DNA of 47,102 nucleotides, taken from Pelagibacterales bacterium SAG-MED37. Its GTDB lineage: Bacteria > Pseudomonadota > Alphaproteobacteria > Pelagibacterales > Pelagibacteraceae. Positions 18,601 to 25,634 of the stretch are shown one piece after another. Location: assembly GCA_014653605.1 (NCBI GenBank), contig JACWEG010000003.1, positions 1-47,102 of the forward strand. The letters run 5' to 3'. Below the pieces are notes generated by a model. It had not been told where the DNA came from, searched no databases, and saw nothing but the letters and a program-made list of their open reading frames with translations. How positions within the stretch are numbered: the stretch's first letter is position 1; each line of letters opens with the position of its first letter. The position numbers were made by a program, and so were the translations under genes.

Positions 18601-18739
18601 GAACTACGGGAGGCTGAATTCCATTTGGTAATTCTCTAACTGGCAATTTCCAAAAAACAAATAAACCAAAAATAATTAATATTAGAGACATTACCCAAGA
18701 TACGGTAGGTCTTTTTATGCTTAATTCTGTAATAAACAT
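15611..18739 (-). CDS. RND-family efflux pump, inner-membrane transporter (AcrB type)
   Basis: A full-length 1042-residue RND transporter, starting ELSIKRPTVSWVM, with the usual two sets of membrane helices and two large periplasmic loops. The proton-relay aspartate pair is present in GIITDDSVIMTD (helix 4) and the matching lysine in GISTKNSILIVDYA (helix 10), so the pump looks functional. The HAE-1 hydrophobe/amphiphile exporters are the closest type; the substrate cannot be predicted. The periplasmic adaptor is encoded directly upstream with no gap. No outer-membrane TolC-type channel is in the window. Confidence 0.93.
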   Translation of the reverse strand: MFITELSIKRPTVSWVMSLILIIFGLFVFWKLPVRELPNGIQPPVVQIQVDYKSAAASIVDQEVTQVVEDVVGGAEGIKNIDSKSENGRSTINVEFDTSIDLDNAANDIRERVARVVDNLPSESDPPQILKRAAGFTTTMWLSLSSSTWSDLELGDYAERFLIDQFSSVKNVGRIRVGGLRELSIRVWIDPIKLAANNLTIQEVEIALRGENIRLPAGTLEADNIDLTLNLDKSYNDIETIKQLPIKKTGNKIILLSDISNIEFGPVSEKTLFKAQTKDQLNLKTVGIGIYARSGASTVELSDDIKKKIKEVKKSLPESLDLRVAFNRANYVEAAIEEVYKTLLIAFVLVVIIIYLFLGNLKAVIVPAVALPVSLIASFLGLYIFGLSINIFVLLSFILAIGIITDDSVIMTDAIYRRIENGETPLVAAYKGSKQISFAIIATTLILVAVFLPLIFIEGISGTLFKETAIALSFSIVVSSFVALTLSPMLASKFLQKKTSKKTFILRFEKIFLSFANFYKETLGIIINKTRSIGIFIIFIIISSVLLFSFAKKELLPMEDRGAYLIIGSTDEGSSFEYTQEQAQKVEARLIPLLQAEDSPYSRFIMRVPGFGSSANSFNSFIIIALLDDWKNRKKGQQVVLREAIGKIVSLPQALAFPISPQSIRVSSYNKPLQMVIYGSTYDELEEIQKKVIRKIRSNKNLSRVDSDYNRNKPEVKLIINKNKAKDLGVSTKAIGETLETLYGGKRITTFNKLGKEYPIIVQQYLSDRRNKDGISKIFVRSETNGKLISLANLVNFKEEGSAKELARYNRQRAVTISANINEGYTLTEAIKFLENVMSDLAPENQITWKGKSEEIKETSNELFIIFALALLTAYLVMAATFNSFIHPFVIILTVPLAIFGGLVFVLFLNSSVNIFSQIALIILIGISTKNSILIVDYANQIRTTGKNIESAVKEACAVRFRPIIMTSLSTMIAMMPLVIGNIGPGAGEGSRLAVGSTILGGMIISTFFTLYVTPSMYLAFAKNTKRIDEVDQELRRELSKK

Positions 18740-19609
18740 TTATTTATTTATAGGTTTTATTTTTCCTCGGGGTCTGACTTTTTTTAAGCCCTCAGCTACA
18801 ATAATATCTCCCTCACTTAAACCAGATATAATTTCAATATTTTTATTACCCCTGAGACCAGTATTCACTTCTGTTTTATTAGCAATATTTTTTTCGTTTA
18901 TCTTATAAACATAAGACTTATCTCCTTCTATCATTATGCTTGTATCTGGAACACTTAATGAGTTTCTCAAATCAAACTTAACACCAACTTCAAGCAAAGA
19001 TCCTGAGATTAGCTCTAAGTTATTATTTTCAATTTTTATTCTTGATAATAAACTTCTAGTATCAGCATTAATTCTACTTGAAACAAAATCTACTTCACCC
19101 TCAAAAATCTTATTTTTATAACTTGATAGTTTGACCTCTACTGGCAATCCTTTTTTAATTGATGCAGAATAATTTTCGGGAATTTTAATATCTGAATATA
19201 TAGTTGAGTTATCATCTAATGTAATAATAAAAATGTTATTTGAAACAAGAATATCTTCAGTAAGACCTGTGTATCCAAGTACTCCACTAAATGGAGCTAA
19301 AATATTTCCACTCTTTAATTTGATTAAAATCTCACCTTTTTTAACGAAATCTTTTAATTTTAAATCTTCAACAAGATCATCTTTTTTTATTTTAAAAGTT
19401 TTTGATCTTTTTGAAATCGCTGTTCCAAAAGTTTCAATTTTTTCTGAAAATTCTTTGTTTACAACTTGAGTGACAATTATTCCAGGTGGTGGTCTTTTAC
19501 TAAATTTTTTTTTAAAATGATTGCCTATCATCGTTCTTCCAATAATCACAATCGCTATGATTAGAAAAAAAGCTAATATTATTGAAATAAATTTTGTTGA
19601 TCTTTTCAT
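18740..19609 (-). CDS. RND efflux periplasmic adaptor (membrane fusion protein)
   Basis: A 289-residue adaptor with an N-terminal membrane anchor (about 20 hydrophobic residues after MKRSTK), a lipoyl-like half motif (ILAPFSGVLGYTGL), a beta-barrel and membrane-proximal domain ending VAEGLKKVRPRGKI. Adaptors link the RND pump to an outer-membrane channel. I chose ATG at 19609; the longer frame opens with TTG at 19642 and would overlap the upstream sulfurtransferase by 25 bases without adding family sequence. It is short for the family: the coiled-coil hairpin is nearly absent, as in the compact adaptors of this subgroup. The pump gene follows immediately. Confidence 0.88.
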   Translation of the reverse strand: MKRSTKFISIILAFFLIIAIVIIGRTMIGNHFKKKFSKRPPPGIIVTQVVNKEFSEKIETFGTAISKRSKTFKIKKDDLVEDLKLKDFVKKGEILIKLKSGNILAPFSGVLGYTGLTEDILVSNNIFIITLDDNSTIYSDIKIPENYSASIKKGLPVEVKLSSYKNKIFEGEVDFVSSRINADTRSLLSRIKIENNNLELISGSLLEVGVKFDLRNSLSVPDTSIMIEGDKSYVYKINEKNIANKTEVNTGLRGNKNIEIISGLSEGDIIVAEGLKKVRPRGKIKPINK

Positions 19610-19617
19610 AAGTTTTT

Positions 19618-20433
19618 TTAAATTATGCCGTATTCCGCCCAAGAACCATCATAAATACAAGGGTGATATTTATCATTTATTAAAGAATAAGCTAGTGCCA
19701 AAACGCACGCAGTAACTCCAGAACCACATGAAAAAACTATATTTTTTTCATAAATGTTTTTCAAACAAGATTCAAAAACATCTTTAAGTTTTTCTTCATC
19801 TTTAAATGTTTTGTCCTCATTAAGACATTCATTGAATGGTATACAATAAGAATTTTTAATATTTCCACTTCTCAAACCTTTTCTTGGTTCAGGAATTTTT
19901 CCTTCAAATCTCTCTCTACTTCTGGCATCAATTACTTTGAATTTTTGCTCATCTAAATTTTGATTGATTAATTTTTTATTTTTTACTAATTCTTTTTTTT
20001 CATGAGCTTTGTAATCTGATATTTTGATCTTATCTATTATTTTAGTTACTTCTCTTTTTTCTTTAATCCATTTTTTTAAACCTCCATTTAAAACATGAAT
20101 TAATTTTGGATCATGCCCATAATAGATAAAATTAAACCAGCAACGACAAGAACTAATTACATCAGAATTATCATAAACAACTATCTCGTCATTTTTCTTA
20201 ATGCCCATTTTTGAAACTATTTTCTCCCATTCATTTATTTCAACTAACATATGAGGAAGTTCAGTATCTTTTTTTGAATTATTATCTAAATCAAAAAAAA
20301 TAGAATTTTGAATATGTTGAGTTTTATATTCTGTAAAACCATCCCTTTTTGTTTGAGGCATATGCCATGAACAATCAATAATTTTAACTTTATTAAGATT
20401 TATTCCCAGCCAATCAGTTTCAACTAATGGCAT
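19618..20433 (-). CDS. sseA: 3-mercaptopyruvate sulfurtransferase (two rhodanese domains)
   Basis: A 271-residue tandem-rhodanese protein. The N-terminal inactive domain contains KIIDCSWHMP and FFDLDNNS; the C-terminal domain has VIDARSRERFEGK and the active-site loop CGSGVTA with the cysteine near residue 236. The CG[S/T]GV[T]A loop is typical of mercaptopyruvate rather than thiosulfate sulfurtransferases. It moves sulfane sulfur from 3-mercaptopyruvate to thiol acceptors. It follows msrA with a one-base gap on the same strand, making a small sulfur/oxidative-damage operon. Confidence 0.92.
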   Translation of the reverse strand: MPLVETDWLGINLNKVKIIDCSWHMPQTKRDGFTEYKTQHIQNSIFFDLDNNSKKDTELPHMLVEINEWEKIVSKMGIKKNDEIVVYDNSDVISSCRCWFNFIYYGHDPKLIHVLNGGLKKWIKEKREVTKIIDKIKISDYKAHEKKELVKNKKLINQNLDEQKFKVIDARSRERFEGKIPEPRKGLRSGNIKNSYCIPFNECLNEDKTFKDEEKLKDVFESCLKNIYEKNIVFSCGSGVTACVLALAYSLINDKYHPCIYDGSWAEYGII

Positions 20434-20434
20434 C

Positions 20435-20878
20435 TTATCTTTTTTCCAAATATTTTTGATGGTACTCTTCGGCTGGGCAATAATTATTTAATAAAGTGAT
20501 CTTGGTTACTACTTTATTAGATAATCTTTCATTAACATCTTTTAAAACTTTTTCAGCTGTTATCTTTTGAATATTATTAAGATAAAATATTTCACTTCTA
20601 TATTGAGTTCCAAAATCTGGCCCCTGTGAATTTAATGTAGTGGGATCATGAATTTGAAAAAAAATTTTTAAAATTTTTTCATAAGTTATTATTTTTTCAT
20701 CAAAATCAAGTTTTACAACTTCAGCATGATTAGTATTACCAGTACATACTTCTTTATAAGTTGTAGTAGTACTGTTGCCACCACAATAACCAACTTCAGT
20801 TTTAATAATACCTTCAATTTTACTAAATTTTATTTCGGGTCCCCAAAAACATCCAAGTGCTAAAACTGCTATTTCCAT
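20435..20878 (-). CDS. msrA: Peptide methionine sulfoxide reductase MsrA
   Basis: A 147-residue MsrA with the catalytic cysteine in ALGCFWGPE near residue 9, the VGYCGG motif, the NHAEVVKLDFD segment, FFQIHDPTTLNSQGPDFGTQYRS split over residues 90-112, and a terminal AEEYHQKYL. It reduces methionine-S-sulfoxide in proteins. It is shorter than E. coli MsrA (about 212) because it lacks N- and C-terminal extensions, which is common. It leads a two-gene unit with sseA and is divergent from the DMT transporter across 35 bases. Confidence 0.95.
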   Translation of the reverse strand: MEIAVLALGCFWGPEIKFSKIEGIIKTEVGYCGGNSTTTTYKEVCTGNTNHAEVVKLDFDEKIITYEKILKIFFQIHDPTTLNSQGPDFGTQYRSEIFYLNNIQKITAEKVLKDVNERLSNKVVTKITLLNNYCPAEEYHQKYLEKR

Positions 20879-20913
20879 TGATTATAAATTAAATTAATTT
20901 ACAAATTATTCGT

Positions 20914-21798
20914 ATGCTCAGTAAAAATCAATTAGGTTTTTTGTACATGTTCATGTCTGTTTGTGCCTTTTCTATAATGGACATTATTGTAAAATGGTCA
21001 ATTGAATATCCTATTGGGCAAGTTTTATTTTTTAGAGGGTTTTTTGGAATAATTTTTTATTTTTGTATTATTCCAAGAGACAGACTCCATAATTTTTATT
21101 TAACTAAAAGAGCTGGACTTCATTTCTTAAGATGTTTATCAGGATTAATTGCTTTAGTTGCTATTTTCATTGCTTTAAGAAGTTTACCTTTAGCAACAGT
21201 TGTCAGCATCTCTTTTGCAGCTCCAATATTCACAACTATTTTTTCAATTTTTTTATTAAATGAAAAAGTTGGATTATTTAGATGGTTAGCTGTCTTAGTT
21301 GGATTTATAGGAATTTTAGTTATCACTGAACCAGGAATAAGTTCACTTAACATTTATTATGTTTTTCCAATAATTTTCTGTTTGGGACTTTCTTACGTCG
21401 CAATAGCGATTAGACAGTTATCAACTTCAGAACCCGTTTGGTTAATTTCTTTTTATTTTTCTTTAGCAATAACTTTACTAAGTTTTTTAACAATTCCTCA
21501 GGGGTGGGTAATGCCAGATTTAAGAGATTTTTTATTATTATCAATGGTAGGTATTTTTGGTGGAGTTGCAAACTTGTGGTTAAGTCAATCTTATAAATAT
21601 TCTGAAGTATCATTAGTTACACCACTTAAATACTTAGCTCTAGTTTTTGCAATATTTTTTGGCTACTTTATTTGGAATGAAATACCAACTATTAAAACAT
21701 TATTTGGTGCAGCTTTAGTAATAATCTCTACAATGATCATTTTTAGAAGAGAAATTTACCAAAAAAAAAATATCACGTCTAAAACAATTAATGACTAA
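20914..21798 (+). CDS. EamA/DMT-superfamily transporter
   Basis: A 294-residue inner-membrane protein with about ten hydrophobic segments arranged as two EamA repeats (residues about 10-145 and 155-285). Typical segments are VKWSIEYPIGQVLFFRG, LPLATVVSISFAAPIF and SLVTPLKYLALVFAIFFGY. The family exports or imports small metabolites; the substrate is unknown. Its last eight bases overlap the start of the DNA glycosylase gene. Confidence 0.87.
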   Translation: MLSKNQLGFLYMFMSVCAFSIMDIIVKWSIEYPIGQVLFFRGFFGIIFYFCIIPRDRLHNFYLTKRAGLHFLRCLSGLIALVAIFIALRSLPLATVVSISFAAPIFTTIFSIFLLNEKVGLFRWLAVLVGFIGILVITEPGISSLNIYYVFPIIFCLGLSYVAIAIRQLSTSEPVWLISFYFSLAITLLSFLTIPQGWVMPDLRDFLLLSMVGIFGGVANLWLSQSYKYSEVSLVTPLKYLALVFAIFFGYFIWNEIPTIKTLFGAALVIISTMIIFRREIYQKKNITSKTIND

Positions 21799-22426
21799 AG
21801 TTCCAAAGTACTGGAAAAAAGCAAAAAAAAATTTATCTAGGAAAGACAAAATAATGGCTAGATTAATTAAAAGTTACGAAAGCCCATCGGAAACTATTTT
21901 AACGTCAAGAAAAGATATCTTTTATTCATTATGTAAAAGTATCATTGGACAACAAATAAGTGTTGCTGCTGCTAATTCTGTTTTTTTTAAATTTAAAAAA
22001 AAATGTAATAATAAGATAAATGCTAGAATAGTTTCAAGATTGACTTTTTCACAAATTAAATCATGTGGTCTTAGTCGCCAAAAGGTTAAAGGAATAAAAA
22101 GCTTAGCTAAACAAACTTTAGATAAAACCTTTAATCCTAAACTTATAAATAAGATGGATGATGAAGAGGCCATTAAGTATTTATCAAATTTAAGACAGAT
22201 TGGAAGGTGGTCTGCTGAAATGATATTACTTTTTACTTATAACAGATCTAATATTTGGCCAATACAAGACATTGGTCTTTTAAGAGCAATTTCAAACAAT
22301 TATAAAAAAAAATATTTACCACCTGATAAGTTTGTTAGTTTACTTAAAAAAAGGTTTTCACCTTATTGTTCAGTAGCAACATGGTACTTGTGGAGAAGCA
22401 TAGATCCTGAACCTATTCAGTACTAA
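21791..22426 (+). CDS. DNA-3-methyladenine glycosylase II (AlkA-like, HhH-GPD)
   Basis: A 211-residue base-excision repair glycosylase. SIIGQQISVAAANSVF near residues 50-65, the helix-hairpin-helix LRQIGRWSAEMILLF, and the catalytic aspartate in PIQDIGLLRAI (near residue 160) are the HhH-GPD hallmarks of the AlkA branch. It would remove alkylated purines. It lacks the N-terminal AlkA domain of E. coli, as do most short bacterial members. The 3' end overlaps the convergent DUF1330 gene by 14 bases. Confidence 0.9.
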   Translation: MTKVPKYWKKAKKNLSRKDKIMARLIKSYESPSETILTSRKDIFYSLCKSIIGQQISVAAANSVFFKFKKKCNNKINARIVSRLTFSQIKSCGLSRQKVKGIKSLAKQTLDKTFNPKLINKMDDEEAIKYLSNLRQIGRWSAEMILLFTYNRSNIWPIQDIGLLRAISNNYKKKYLPPDKFVSLLKKRFSPYCSVATWYLWRSIDPEPIQY

Positions 22427-22709
22427 ACCCCTCAATAATTTGCATATGTCTCGTCGTTGTTTCTTTAGCTAAATTCCAACCAGCTAGATATTCTTTTGAT
22501 TCATGACATTTTAATGCTTGTTCATAACTTGGAAATTCCCAAACCACTGTTCTAACGAAGTCATCTCCGTCAAATGTTTTGTGATTTCCCCCTCTTACTA
22601 GAGGCACTCCACCAAATCCTTTAATTATAGGTGTTACTGTTTCAGCGTATTTTTTTAAATTTTCTTGATTATCTATTTTTAGATATAAACTTATCCAATA
22701 TGCTTTCAT
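22413..22709 (-). CDS. DUF1330 family protein
   Basis: A 98-residue protein of the DUF1330 ferredoxin-like dimeric-barrel family: KAYWISLYLKIDNQE at the N-terminus, YAETVTPIIKGFGGVPLVRGG, and VVWEFPSYEQALKCHES. The biochemical role of the family is unknown. A strong AAGGAG ribosome-binding site stands seven bases before the ATG, unlike most genes in this window, so it may be well translated. It is divergent from the phosphoribosyltransferase gene. Confidence 0.88.
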   Translation of the reverse strand: MKAYWISLYLKIDNQENLKKYAETVTPIIKGFGGVPLVRGGNHKTFDGDDFVRTVVWEFPSYEQALKCHESKEYLAGWNLAKETTTRHMQIIEGFSTE

Positions 22710-22752
22710 GATTTCTCCTTTTTAAATAATTTTAATTATGATAATAGATTTC

Positions 22753-23274
22753 ATGGCAGAGAAATTAATCATCGAATTTGATGAATATACTAAAATTGTT
22801 GAGAAATTAGCAATAGAAATTCACAAAAACTATAAACCCACAGTTCTTGTAGGGATTATGAGAGGTGCTGCACCAATAATTGATATTTTATCTAGAATTT
22901 TAAAACTTCCAATTGCTTATATAGTCATCCAAAGTTATTCAGGTGAGGGCATGGAGGACAAGCAAGGTCAATTAATGTTTTCAAGAGAAATTAGTTCTTT
23001 AGCAAAAAATGAGGATTTTAATAAGGTACTTTTAATTGACGACTTGTCAGACACAGGGCTTACTTTAAACAAAAGTATTGAATGGTTAAAAAATTATGCT
23101 CCAATCAAAAGCTACATTAAAGAAGTTAAAACAGCATGTTTATGGAAAAAGAAATCTTCATCTTTTGAGCCTGATTTTTGTCCTGTAAAATTAGATTCAG
23201 ATCCTTGGATCGTTCAGCCAACTGAGCACTATGAGGAGCTATCTATTGATAAATTAATTGAAAAAAATAAATAG
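22753..23274 (+). CDS. Purine (xanthine/hypoxanthine-guanine type) phosphoribosyltransferase
   Basis: A type I phosphoribosyltransferase of about 173 residues. VLVGIMRGAAPIIDILSRIL forms the N-terminal loop and VLLIDDLSDTGLTL is the PRPP-binding motif. It would convert a free purine base plus PRPP to the nucleotide. I chose ATG at 22753 because MAEKLIIEFDEY matches the usual family start; an in-frame ATG at 22738 would add five residues. It faces an AzgA-like purine permease across a shared terminator, which supports a purine-salvage role. Guanine, xanthine and hypoxanthine preferences cannot be separated by eye. Confidence 0.86.
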   Translation: MAEKLIIEFDEYTKIVEKLAIEIHKNYKPTVLVGIMRGAAPIIDILSRILKLPIAYIVIQSYSGEGMEDKQGQLMFSREISSLAKNEDFNKVLLIDDLSDTGLTLNKSIEWLKNYAPIKSYIKEVKTACLWKKKSSSFEPDFCPVKLDSDPWIVQPTEHYEELSIDKLIEKNK

Positions 23275-23297
23275 GGCCAGATTGAACTGACCCTATT
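23270..23297 (-). terminator. Terminator hairpin between the purine PRTase and permease genes
   Basis: AATAGGGCCAG and CTGACCCTATT form an inverted repeat with one C-A mismatch and a six-base loop. On the minus strand the stem runs into a T-rich tract opposite the A run at 23260-23270, so it should terminate the permease transcript. The A/T flanks also allow partial use on the plus strand. It overlaps the stop codon of the phosphoribosyltransferase gene. Confidence 0.75.
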
Positions 23298-23305
23298 AAA
23301 TTTGT

Positions 23306-24616
23306 TTAAGCAACTGCAAAACTCACAACACTTAATACTGCAACAACCCATATCGCAGGTGATGTACTTGAAAACTTTCCAGTAAATATTTTAATTAATG
23401 CATAAGACACAAATGCTAACGCAATACCATTACTTATACTATACGTTAAAGGCATTGCTATCATTGCAAGAATTGCTGGAGCGGACTCTGAAATATCATT
23501 CCACTCTATATCTGTAATATTTCTTATGAAAAGAACAGACACAAATAGCAATGCGGCACCATCAATTTGCTTAGGCAAACTGGTTGCTAAAGGAGCAAAA
23601 AATATACAAGCTAGGAATAATATACCTATTACTAATGAGGTCATTCCAGTTTTTCCTCCAGCTTTTACACCTGCTCCAGATTCTACATAACTCGTTACAG
23701 TAGTAGTTCCCATCATTGCACCAGCAACAGTACCAACACTGTCAGATAACATTGCTTTATTAATGTCTTGAACTTTACCATCTTTCCCAACCTTACCAGC
23801 TACATTAGCAACTGAGGTTAGAGTTCCAGCAGTGTCAAAGAAGTCAATAAATAATAGTGTAAATATTACAGTAGACATCCCTGCAGTCATTGCTGCAGAT
23901 AGATCAAACTCAAATAAGTATGTCATTGGAGGTGGTGCGCTTGCAATACCATTAAATTTTGCTAGTCCTGCAGCCCAAGCAATAATACTAAAAACTAGAA
24001 TACCAATAATTATATTTCCTTTAACATTCATTTTTTCTAGAACTATGATCGCTATAAAAGTTGCACAACCTAATAAAACTAAAGGATCACTAAGATCACC
24101 CAATTGTACTAAGGTTACTGGATTATCAACTACCACTTCCATAATTTGTAGACCAATTATTGCCAAGAACAAACCAATACCAGCTCCAATTCCTAGTTTT
24201 AAACTTTTAGGAATAGAATTTATTAACCAAGCTCTAATCGGCGTTAAAGAAATGATTAAAAATAATACTCCGGCAACCAATACTGCACCTAAAGCTTCTT
24301 GAGGTGTGTATCCCATACCAGCACAAACTCCAAAAGCTACAAATGCATTAATTCCCATTCCTGGAGCAAGTCCTATTGGCCAAGTTTTTCCATAAAAAGC
24401 CATTATAAAACATGCTAAAGCTGTAGCTAAAATAGTAGCTGTATAAACTGCGCCGAAATCAAAGAAACCTTTGTCGGGACCGGCAAATTCACCCGATAAT
24501 ATAAATGGATTTAAAAACATTATATAAGCCATGGTCAAAAACGTAGTTGTTCCGGCTATTACTTCAGTTTTAAAATCAGTTTTGTGTTTTTTATAATTGA
24601 AATAATTTTCAAGCAT
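23306..24616 (-). CDS. NCS2-family purine permease (AzgA-like adenine/guanine/hypoxanthine)
   Basis: A 436-residue permease with about 12-14 hydrophobic segments. TDFKTEVIAGTTTFLTMAY at the N-terminus, GLAPGMGINAFVAFGV, LFIDFFDTAGTLTSVA and GTTTVTSYVESGAGV are diagnostic of the AzgA/PbuG branch of NCS2 transporters, which are proton symporters for adenine, guanine or hypoxanthine. A good AGGAGG-type ribosome-binding site precedes the ATG. I looked for a purine riboswitch in the 127-base gap upstream and saw none. It converges on a phosphoribosyltransferase that would trap the imported base. Confidence 0.93.
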   Translation of the reverse strand: MLENYFNYKKHKTDFKTEVIAGTTTFLTMAYIMFLNPFILSGEFAGPDKGFFDFGAVYTATILATALACFIMAFYGKTWPIGLAPGMGINAFVAFGVCAGMGYTPQEALGAVLVAGVLFLIISLTPIRAWLINSIPKSLKLGIGAGIGLFLAIIGLQIMEVVVDNPVTLVQLGDLSDPLVLLGCATFIAIIVLEKMNVKGNIIIGILVFSIIAWAAGLAKFNGIASAPPPMTYLFEFDLSAAMTAGMSTVIFTLLFIDFFDTAGTLTSVANVAGKVGKDGKVQDINKAMLSDSVGTVAGAMMGTTTVTSYVESGAGVKAGGKTGMTSLVIGILFLACIFFAPLATSLPKQIDGAALLFVSVLFIRNITDIEWNDISESAPAILAMIAMPLTYSISNGIALAFVSYALIKIFTGKFSSTSPAIWVVAVLSVVSFAVA

Positions 24617-24743
24617 TTTTCCTCCTGTTAAAGAAATAATTATTTGATTCTTTTTGTAATTACCTTTTAAAACTATACTTTATTCACATATTTCAACTCA
24701 GAAGTTTATATTTATGCCATAATTTGATTGTTATGATTGAAGT

Positions 24744-25049
24744 ATGAAGAAACTAAAAATTATTTTTACAAGCTTTATTGTAATAATGATCCTATCAGGG
24801 TGTCAGACTATTAAACAAAAAACAGATGCTATCGTCGAAAAAGAAAATCAAAAATTAAGTAAATATATTGGTAAATCCTCAAGTGTTTTACAGATAGATT
24901 TAGGTAAACCAGATGAGGATTTTAAAAATGACAAGGGCAACTTAGTATTAGTTTATAATACTAAAAAATACGGAATTCCTTGTGAAAGAAGATTTGAAGT
25001 AGATCCAAATTCTGTTGTTGTTGGTTTTGTTTCTAACGGTTGTTTTTAA
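24744..25049 (+). CDS. Small lipoprotein of unknown function
   Basis: A 101-residue protein with a lipoprotein signal: MKKLKI, a hydrophobic stretch, and lipobox ILSGC with the cysteine near residue 20. The mature part is charged with a short helix (KQKTDAIVEKENQKL) followed by a beta-rich segment VLQIDLGKPDEDF and VYNTKKYGIPCERRFEVD, broadly like the small BamE/OmlA-type lipoproteins, where an LGxP turn is common. It has two further cysteines. No confident family; an envelope location is the firm part. Confidence 0.72.
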   Translation: MKKLKIIFTSFIVIMILSGCQTIKQKTDAIVEKENQKLSKYIGKSSSVLQIDLGKPDEDFKNDKGNLVLVYNTKKYGIPCERRFEVDPNSVVVGFVSNGCF

Positions 25050-25056
25050 TGATACC

Positions 25057-25077
25057 TGTGGGGAATTGCACCCCACA
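25057..25077. terminator. GC-rich hairpin between convergent genes
   Basis: TGTGGGG (25057-25063) and CCCCACA (25071-25077) form a perfect seven-pair stem with a seven-base loop in the gap between the lipoprotein gene and hsp20. It stands out in this AT-rich DNA and is placed where a terminator is expected for both genes. Neither strand has a clear T tract directly after it, so intrinsic termination is only a suggestion. Confidence 0.4.
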
Positions 25078-25090
25078 AGCAAGGTTTGAC

Positions 25091-25534
25091 TTATTTTATT
25101 TCTATAAGTTTTTTCTTCTTATGTTCTGGAACAATTCTTTCACAAGATATTGTTAAAAGACCATCTTTAAGCTCAGCACCATTAACCTTTACATCATCAG
25201 CAATTGTAAATGATCTTGCAAATTGTCTTTGAGAAATACCTTTATGAATTATTTCTCCATCAGCAATATTATCTGATTTATTAACTTGTTTTGTTTTTAC
25301 TGTTAATAAATTATCCTCAAACTCAACTTCAACATCTTTTTTGTTAAAACCAGCTAAAGCAACTTCTATTGCGTAGTTATCCTTTCCAGTTTTTCTGATG
25401 TTATAAGGTGGGTAGTTCGACTGCATCGTCAAAGCACCATTCCCTAACATATTTTCGAATTGATCAAACATATCGTCGAATCCAATTGAAAATGGTCTAA
25501 GTGAGTTAAATATAGATAGATCCTTACTTGTCAT
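25091..25534 (-). CDS. Hsp20 / IbpA-type small heat-shock protein
   Basis: A 147-residue small heat-shock protein with the alpha-crystallin domain at residues about 38-135. YPPYNIRKTGKDNYAIEVALAG matches the IbpA start of the domain; the ISQRQFARSFTIADDVKVNGAELKDGLL segment (spread over residues 100-130) gives the conserved F-x-L/A-x-G-L core. It holds unfolding proteins for refolding by DnaK/GroEL. A strong AGGAGG ribosome-binding site and a heat-shock-type promoter lie upstream, and the promoter resembles that of groES in this window. Confidence 0.94.
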   Translation of the reverse strand: MTSKDLSIFNSLRPFSIGFDDMFDQFENMLGNGALTMQSNYPPYNIRKTGKDNYAIEVALAGFNKKDVEVEFEDNLLTVKTKQVNKSDNIADGEIIHKGISQRQFARSFTIADDVKVNGAELKDGLLTISCERIVPEHKKKKLIEIK

Positions 25535-25567
25535 ATTATCCTCCTTTGTTAAGCAAGTTTATATTTT

Positions 25568-25590
25568 GTAAGTCCCATTAGGCGACTTAC
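25568..25590 (-). promoter_or_regulatory. Hairpin at the 5' end of the hsp20 leader
   Basis: On the minus strand GTAAGTC and GACTTAC flank a short GCCTAATGG interior that can add two G-C pairs, leaving a TAAT loop and one bulged base. It would lie at the very 5' end of the transcript predicted from the promoter at 25598-25625, about 35 bases before the start codon. A role in mRNA stability or temperature sensing is inference. Confidence 0.45.
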
Positions 25591-25597
25591 TAGTTTT

Positions 25598-25625
25598 ATT
25601 TAGGAACTAATTATTAATTTTCAAG
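25598..25625 (-). promoter_or_regulatory. Predicted RpoH-type promoter of hsp20
   Basis: On the minus strand a CTTGAAA -35 element (25625-25619) is followed, 18 bases after CTTG, by CTAAAT as part of CCTAAAT. The layout is the same as in front of groES (CTTGAAA, 18 bases after CTTG, CTATAT) and fits the CTTG...C(C/T)TAT-like alphaproteobacterial RpoH pattern. It lies between the oligopeptidase stop and the hsp20 ATG. Confidence 0.55.
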
Positions 25626-25634
25626 ATATAGAAA

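Noticed and set aside
23832-24302. Plus-strand open frame of 156 codons
   Set aside because: Antisense shadow of the purine permease; the serine/isoleucine-rich translation has no domain pattern.
24617-24743. Purine riboswitch before the AzgA-like permease
   Set aside because: No conserved three-way junction sequence or stem pairing of a purine aptamer could be found in this gap.
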